This document shows positions 32,301 to 41,300 of a DNA stretch of 64,000 nt, piece by piece. The first letter of the stretch is position 1, and each line of letters opens with the position of its first letter. The notes below the pieces were generated by a model. That model made no database searches, was not told the origin of the DNA, and was given only the letters and a program-made list of their open reading frames with translations. The DNA is from Anisus vortex (lineage: Eukaryota; Mollusca; Gastropoda; Planorbidae), in the NCBI GenBank assembly GCA_949126835.1, contig OX421502.1, positions 36,481,789 to 36,545,788 on the forward strand. Direction: 5' to 3'. The translations under genes and the position numbers were made by a program.

Positions 32301-35300
32301 TAGAGAGTAAATTGCTTGAAACATTATTAACAATAATCAAATTCTTAAAATAATTAAATTTATTCGTAATATTAATTCATAAGAAAATGTTTCACCATAA
32401 CATAGTTCCATTGTAGCGGACGGTAAATAACTATCAGCCATTAGAACCAAATTTCAATTTCACACAAAAAAAACTCAGTAATTGGTCTATTTTCGTAAAA
32501 AGCAAAATAAAATTCAGCTATCTAATAAATATTTTGTCGGAGACTATGGTGAAAGTTAAAATTCATTATTTTGTGCTTTACAGGGATGTAACTTTTGGCG
32601 GAAATCCGCATATTCCGTTTTAACTAGACTTTCCGCCAAATATTCCAAAAATTTTCCGCCGATAAATTTGTTCCGAAAATAAAAAAAAATTTTGCAGATA
32701 ATTTTTCTCTTTCGACTGATTTTTTTCCGCCGATTACAAAAATAAAAAAATACGAGTGTTTTTCTGTCAGAAATCGGAAGTCGGAACTGAAATATATTAT
32801 TGTGGACAGTTTTAAATCATGGGTGCTAGAGTGCCTGCTATGGCGGGCATGCCGGCCAATTTAAATTTTGGGAAACTTGCGCGCCGGCCAATCGCATCAA
32901 GCTGAATTCGTAATTTTGAGTAGATCTCGTTGCACCGAAATCGGACTTTGGCCCTAACAAACTATAAATGATCGTTTTTTTTCTTTCATGAAAACTTAAA
33001 AGGCGAAATAAAATGCATGCATGATTCTATATTTATTTTTAGGTCAGGGTTTCCCTAGTTTTTGCTTTCGTGGCCAGATAATTTTTATAGGGCTACTCGT
33101 GCCTCCAGAGTTTTAAAAACTTTTTTTAGCACAATACCGTAATGTAGCTTTTTTGGACCCGGTAGTTTCATATTCTATAGTCGCGAGCCAGATGTGGCTC
33201 TTTTGATGGTGGCATCTGGCTCGCAGACAAATGTTCGATTATTAAAAAAATGTTTTCTTAGAATTTTTAATTTACTTATTAATTGCATATCAATATTTCA
33301 TTCTACAAATGAGCTAAAGTGTACTGCAGCTCAGCATCAGAAGAATTCAGAGACATATTATTGTACTTTTAGTGTTGAAATTACACAAAATGCACACATT
33401 TACTTGAATTTTTAGTTTTAAACATAATGTAGGTATGGCACTCACAGAATTACTTTTCAAAAATATGTGGTATCCATGGCTCTCTAAGACAAAAAGGTTC
33501 CCGACCCCTGGTCTAGATCATAGGTTCTCAACCTTTTTTGGCTCACCGCCCCCTTTTACAATTTTTTTCCGCTCACCGTCCCCCCAAGCCAACTTTCTTT
33601 TAGCGCCTACCCACCCCTTCCGCCCATCTAGACCTTTGTGTCTTTATCTTTAAAAAAAATGAAAAGGAAACATATTGTAAGAATTAATAGATAAAAAAAA
33701 TTGCCTTAACAAAAGGTTTACATAAATCAATGCGAATCGTTTGCATGGTGTGTTGCTAGCAATTTGTCTATTTTTGTTTCAATTTTGGTTGCAAAAGCCT
33801 TAGGTCTAATAATCAGTAATATTTGTTATATTACAAAACAGAACTTCTTCGGCATCACTATTGAATCAAATGTGGAAACATTTTATTGTTAAAGGGAGAT
33901 AATTAGCCTGTTTTATTTGAGCTAATATTTCTGTTTTTTTTTCTTTTATACAAAATAAATGGCCTACAATTTATAACTTTGAAATGATCAAACTATAAAA
34001 AGTATTTGAAAATTATATTAATATTAGATGACTAAAGAATTTATATGTATATTTTCAAACATTACAATAACTACCCAGTTTGTGTGATTACTACTTATCT
34101 ATTCCGCTTAACTATATTATTGTAGCGCAGCTTTCAGATTAAAATACATTAAGGACATCTCGGTTAAACTGAGATCAAAATATCATTAATATTAGCAGAT
34201 GTTAGGGCGACAGTGATCGGTCAGCAGGGTTGACAGTCTGGTGAAACAACCACAGGACCAGCCGGCTTCACACCATATTTGCCCAAATACTAACCCCTGC
34301 TTCATCGAAAAGTCGCTGCGATTCCTATTTCTTATTAATATAATATTATGTAGGCATACTGTTGGGGGATATCAGATATTTAGCAGCACTTGCGTTTACA
34401 TCCCATTTGATTAAAAAACTAATCGATTCAAATAGCTGAGGTGGTGAAATATATCAGGTACGTTTGTACCGTCCACTTGCCCTTCACCGCCCCCCAATCG
34501 CCCCCGGGAATGTCAGCGCCCCCCTAAAGCTTTTCACCGCCCCCGCCGGGAGGGGCGATATCGCCCCTGCTAAGAACCTATGGTCTAGATCTATATAAAT
34601 CTCCAAGAAGCCCAGATCTACGTTTTTATGGTCTGACAAGGCAATCGGATATAAGCCTACCTACTTCACGCGAATTTGTTTTTAGGTCAATCTGTAGGCC
34701 TACGTCACATCACGCTTTACTCGCGGCTTTTTTTTTTTAATTCTCGACGTTTTATTTTACTAACGGAGAGATTAAAACTCTTTGTTTTCATTACAATAAA
34801 ACTTTTGTTTATCAGCCTACTAAAACGAAAGCAACTATTTGTTAATAGACTTGATCTCGGCTCAACGCCAGGGTATCATTTATTGCTATCAATGATGTAA
34901 AATCGTCACTATAAACCTGTTTTTGTAGAACACTGAGCTCGCTGTAGGCCCTACATTGTTAGTAATACCTAACCTGTTACACAGCGCAGCGACCTTGACC
35001 TGATATCCTTTTTATCTCTCTCGCAAATGTCCGAATTTGGCGATCGTAGGCTATTTGAAATATTTGTAAAAATAAAATGCGGATATGCCGATCTTGTTTT
35101 TTTTTTTTTTTACAGACAATATCGAAAATGTAATCTTATATCTTATAAGTTTACAGACGTTCCTTCTAGGTAGAAGATTATTACGTCCACTAGGCCCAAA
35201 ACTTCTGCAGGGCGACAGGGATCCGCCGGTGGCAGGGCTAGAACCCGCGACCTGTCAGTTGGTTTTTAGTTGACAGTCCGGTGATCTAACCGCTGGACCA

Positions 35301-38300
35301 GCCGGCTTCACAATGTTGTAATGTTTAGATCTTTGTTTACAATTAGGCCTAGATCTATAGGCCTACAATTATAGATTTTAGAACTAGACCAAATCATTTA
35401 AACATTCAGCACACATAACTTTTCCAAATCATACACACATGCATATATATTATTATATATATTATTATATTAATGCGAACTCGAACGCTAACTATATGAT
35501 TTTAGGCCGAAACTTTGCAGGCTTTTTGGCATTGTCAACACTTGCTTGCAGGCCAAATGGGGCTCCATCACTTGGTACCATGAGTTTTTACATAGCGTAG
35601 AGCACGTTTTTATTCATATTTCCTTCATTGAAAACTACATCGTCGTCAACACTTTTAAATTAAATTGTTTTTAATTATTTTTTCTATGTCGATTATATAT
35701 TGTGGATTCATTGGAATAACTGTGAATATTAAATTCGTCGAATAATGACGCATTAGTGAAAGAGATCGATAAAGGTCTAAAAAAATTAATTTAAATGGTT
35801 TTGGATGGAGGAAAAGGATGTTTTTTTTTCATATTATCAATTAAACAACAGATATCATTAAAATGTTCATTATTAAATTATTAATGAGTAAGTTATTATG
35901 TATTTTGCGTATAATATTGTATACATATTATAAGTGTGCGTCGACAATTCCTTTCGCGCTCTTATTGGCAGGAAAAAATTTTTCCTCATTTTTTGGGGAA
36001 GGCCAGTTACATCCCTGGCTTTAAATAGACACCCTTCCTTGAGGAATATATACTTGCCTGGGACTCTGGAAATTTCATATTTTGATGAAAATACGTAAAG
36101 AAAGAAGTAGGTTGGTGGAATACACATATTTCTTTGACAAAATAAACTTAGATTAGCGATTTATTTCTTTGTATTACTTTTCTCTGCTTGCCCCACAAAC
36201 AGGTGTTCTGTACGCAGTAGGTGGCCATGATGGAACAGATCATCTACGTAGCGGAGAGGTCTTCGACCCCAAAACAAACACCTGGAAACCAATAGCACAG
36301 ATGGAGACTTTAAGGTTTACCTAACTCTCAAATTTGTTTATTACTAGTACCATTTAGTTCAAGCACTTGGTTCTATGTCTATGTTGTCTAGTTATGTCTT
36401 TTTAAAAAAAAAAAACATTTTGTTGTCTTGTAAAAGATTGTTCTGATAGAATTAGAGCAAAAATCTCAGGGATATTTTATGAGGAGGCAAAAGTTCACAG
36501 ACAGCTGTTTGTATGAATTGTTCGCAGATACAAATGTATGGGTTTGGGACATTTTCGGCCCATAGGATCCAAAACTTACTTTGGTGCATATGAAAGCACA
36601 GAGATTACTGTCTTAATAGACCAAAAAGCATTTCACATAGACAAGACCATCATGAATCTCTTTTACTCTGCGAGTTTTGGTAGCATCATCACCTTCTGAA
36701 TCACCTGCTTGTATGGTAATGCCACTACATTAAACAAACATAGTAAAGATGGCCTAATAAACAAAGCCTCAAGTACAACACAGACACAACTACCAGCTTT
36801 TGGAGAGCTGTTCAATTCAAGGTGCCTGTCTGTGATGGATAAAACCCGCTTCACGACAGCTACAGCATATGTAGTTTAAGTGGTCGGCTTCTTTCAATAA
36901 GAGCAAGAACTGAGAGATTTACAGACATGCCTACCGTTCCACTTTTTACTAGTTTTGTTACGCCAAATTGGAAAGTTTGGGTTTTTCATGTGTTGAAATA
37001 TATTCCGTGTCTAGGTTGATAAAACAAAGGCACAAATAAGGTCACAATGCTATAATTATCATTACTTGTGTTTTCTGGGTTTATTAAAATACATATTCTG
37101 GGCTTTTCTGACGTTTTTGCGGTATTACGCGTGTTTGGCAATGAATTTTCTTTTCCTTTACTGTATTGCTAAGATTGTGAATATATCTAAACGTCCTGCC
37201 CCAGAAAGTTTAAATATGACTTGTTCAAACTGTAAAAAAACAACAACTAATTCAGTGTAATAGTTATAGGAAGGAATCTTCAGAGGAGTTTATTCAGCAA
37301 AGAAAAACATGCGAATCTAATGTTCTCTGTAGGCCTACACTATATCTAGATCCATTGCGAATTGTCTGTAAAACGTAGGCCGACCTACATTTTAAATAGC
37401 TAATGTTGTTTGTTTTTTTGTTATAAAAGATTGTTAGATAAAGAGTGTTCTGCTTTTTTGTTGAAAAATCCTCTTTTTCATCAAGATTGTTCCTCTTTTT
37501 AGTCCTTTGGGGTAGGCATGTCTGGATTTAGGAACTCTTTTGTTCCACTATCTGTGAGAATCTTACAACAAAATCATCAGTAAGCCAATAGCTGACTCTT
37601 ACTGATACCTTTATGATAAATAGTAGGCCTATGATAGTGTGCGTGAATGTCTATTTTTACTCCCTTTATACTAACTTGTACTGTCTGTCTGCTTGGTTGC
37701 TTGCTTGCGTGGAAAACTTTGCATCGACTTTTCGACCACTTCCCGTCATCCAATGGAGCTGAAACTTGGGAAGCAGACTTGTTGCCACCAACAATACATT
37801 CAATCAAATTTTCAGCATCATAGCCTTTGGAATAGTCACTAAAACCTTCGACCAATTTGCTAATCGAAGAACATTTTATGTAAAACATGGCTGCCTCTAC
37901 CGGAAGAGAGGGAAGTAAATAAACTTTTAGGATATTTTCGTTTTTACGAAATAAATAGAATGAAAACGACGCAATGTAGCCGAAACAAAGCGAGTTATCT
38001 TTTTATGGTTTTTGCTGGCAAAAGCTAGAAAAAAAAATGATGTGCAAAATTTTAGTGTGCAAATTCATAAGGCACAATCATATCACGTATATTTATTGTA
38101 ATCTATCAAAAAAAAAAAAGGATACAAATTATGTTCACAGAAATCAGAATGCGGAACCGTTATAATTAGATATGTATTTGCCGACATTACCAATTTGAAA
38201 TTTTAGTGTAGAAATTCATAAAGTATGATATCAAAAAAGGGAGTATAATAAAAACTTTGTTTTTATGGGTTAGTTTTTTAAAAGTATAATTCTTTGCTCA

Positions 38301-41300
38301 CGTATAAATAGTTATTTTTATATTGTTTAAAATATGTTGGAAAAGACAGAATTTATGTAATCAAGTCAAATTTCCATTTGTTTGGATGAATAAAGTAATC
38401 TTATCTTATCTTAGATAACATGCTTTGAAATCACATGAATGAAATACTGATTTTTTTTTCAACTACCGACTTAGTTCTAGGTTGTCACTCCTTTTTTAAA
38501 GAATTTTTATAATGAGTTCCTTGGCATTAAAACAGATTAGAAGCCAATATGCTCCATTTTCTTGCGAAACCGATTAGGGGTCACTGGGCTGAGAGAGTAA
38601 TTGCCTTTCATTTTCTTCAAACTTTCTTTTGTCTTCTGAATCTTACAGGAGAGGAATTGCTCTGGCCTGTTCTGGTGATGTGATCTATGCAGTTGGCGGG
38701 CTGGACGATGCAACCTGTTTTAACACGGTGGAGCGGTATGACCCGGAGAGAGATTGCTGGAGTTTTATTGCATCAATGGAGATTCCTAGAGGCGGAGTCG
38801 GAGTAGCAACTTTGAAGGTACTTGATAGTTTGTCTTCTTAGCATTGGTGTTCACTCTATTATGTTAGCAACTAACTATAAATCCTTATAGTTTACTTAAT
38901 TGCTCATGTTTGTGACTCACTATATGTCACTAAATTGGAAAGTATGAAGACCTGCTGGCCACAGCCAAGAAAAGAAAACTGGAATGGTATGGCCACGTCA
39001 CCAGAACCAACGGGCTTGCAAAGACCATCCTGCAGGGTACCACCAGAGGAGGCAGAAAGAGAGGAAGACCAAAGAAACGTTGGGAAGATAATATCAAGGA
39101 ATGGACAGGTACAAAACTGTGCGAGGCAATGAGAACGGCTGAGAGACGGGAGGAGTGGAGGAGGCTGGTTTACATGTCATCTGTGGCGCCCCAACGGTCT
39201 AACAGACTACGGGATATGTAGGATGTAGGATGTAGGATATGTCTGTAGTTTACTTTATTAAGAGGCACGGTGGCCGAGTGGCAGCGCGTTCGGTTAGCTT
39301 ACCGAAGGTAATGGGGTTTGTATCCTGGTGACGGCTAAGGTTTGTTTCCGGGTCTGGAGGGTGTCCTTGAGTCTACCCAGATCTGATGTGTACCTTACAT
39401 TAGCTAGGGAAAAGTAAAGGCAGTTGGGCATTGTGCTGGCCACACAATCTCCTAGTATGCAATAACCACAGAAACCTGTGAATGCCGCTTCACAGGCCCT
39501 ACTAATCAAATTGGTCAGATGGGAATACTTCTACCAGTTGTTTACTTTGTTGCAAATGTCTGTAACTCGCTATAAAATGTGTGTCAAAAGTTTACTTTAA
39601 TGCTAATGTATGTAACTCGCTATAAAATGTGTGTCAAAAGTTTACTTTATTGCTAATGTCTGTAACTCGCTATAAAATGTGTGTCAAAAGTTTACTTTAT
39701 TGCTAATGTCTGTAACTCGCTATAAAATGTGTGTCAAAAGTTTACTTTAATGCTAATGTCTGTAACTCGCTATAAAATGTTTGTGAAAAGTTTACTTTAT
39801 TGCTAATGTATGTAACTCGCTATAAAATGTTTGTGAAAAGTTTACTTTATTGCTAATGTCTGAACTCGCTATAAAATGTGTGTCAAAAGTTTACTTGATT
39901 GCTAATGTCTGTAACTCGCTATAAAATGTGTGTCAAAAGTTTACTTTATTGCTAATGTCTGTAACTCGCTATAAAATGTGTGTCAAAAGTTTACTTTAAT
40001 GCTAATGTCTGTAACTCGCTATAAAATGTTTGTGAAAAGTTTACTTTATTGCTAATGTATGTAACTCGCTATAAAATGTTTGTGAAAAGTTTACTTTATT
40101 GCTAATTTCTGAACTCGCTATAAAATGTGTGTCAAAAGTGTACTTGATTGCTAATGTCTGTAACTCGCTATAAAATGTGTGTCAAAAGTTTACTTTATTG
40201 CTAATGTCTGTAACTCGCTATAAAATGTGTGTCAAAAGTTTACTTTATTGCTAATGTCTGTAACTCGCTATAAAATGTGTGTCAAAAGTTTACTTTATTG
40301 CTAATGTCTGAACTCGCTATAAAATATGTGTCAAAAGTTTACTTGATTGCTAATGTATGTAACTCGCTATAAAATGTGTGTCAAAAGTTTACTTTAATGC
40401 TAATGTCTGTAACTCGCTATAAAATGTTTGTGAAAAGTTTACTTTATTGCTAATGTATGTAACTCGCTATAAAATGTTTGTGAAAAGTTTACTTTATTGC
40501 TAATGTCTGAACTCGCTATAAAATGTGTGTCAAAAGTTTACTTTATTGCTAATGTCTGTAACTCGCTATAAAATGTGTGTCAAAAGTTTACTTTAATGCT
40601 AATGTCTGTAACTCGCTATAAAATGTTTGTGAAAAGTTTACTTTATTGCTAATGTATGTAACTCGCTATAAAATGTTTGTGAAAAGTTTACTTTATTGCT
40701 AATGTCTGAACTCGCTATAAAATGTGTGTCAAAAGTTTACTTGATTGCTAATGTCTGTAACTCGCTATAAAATGTGTGTCAAAAGTTTACTTTATTGCTA
40801 ATGTCTGTAACTCGCTATAAAATGTGTGTCAAAAGTTTACTTTATTGCTAATGTCTGTAACTCGCTATAAAATGTGTGTCAAAAGTTTACTTTATTGCTA
40901 ATGTCTGAACTCGCTATAAAATATGTGTCAAAAGTTTACTTGATTGCTAATGTATGTAACTCGCTATAAAATGTGTGTCAAAAGTTTACTTTAATGCTAA
41001 TGTCTGTAACTCGCTATAAAATGTTTGTGAAAAGTTTACTTTATTGCTAATGTATGTAACTCGCTATAAAATGTTTGTGAAAAGTTTACTTTATTGCTAA
41101 TGTCTGAACTCGCTATAAAATGTGTGTCAAAAGTTTACTTTATTGCTAATGTCTGAACTCGCTATAAAATGTGTGTCAAAAGTTTACTTTATTGCTAATG
41201 TCTGTAACTCGCTATAAAATGTGTTTCAAAAGTTTACTTTAATGCTAATGTCTGTAACTCGCTATAACATGTTTGTGAAAAGTTTACTTTATTGCTAATG

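Noticed and set aside
31851..32303. 150-codon ORF around KLHL8 exon 5 as a separate gene
   Set aside because: It is exon 5 plus flanking intron read in the same frame.
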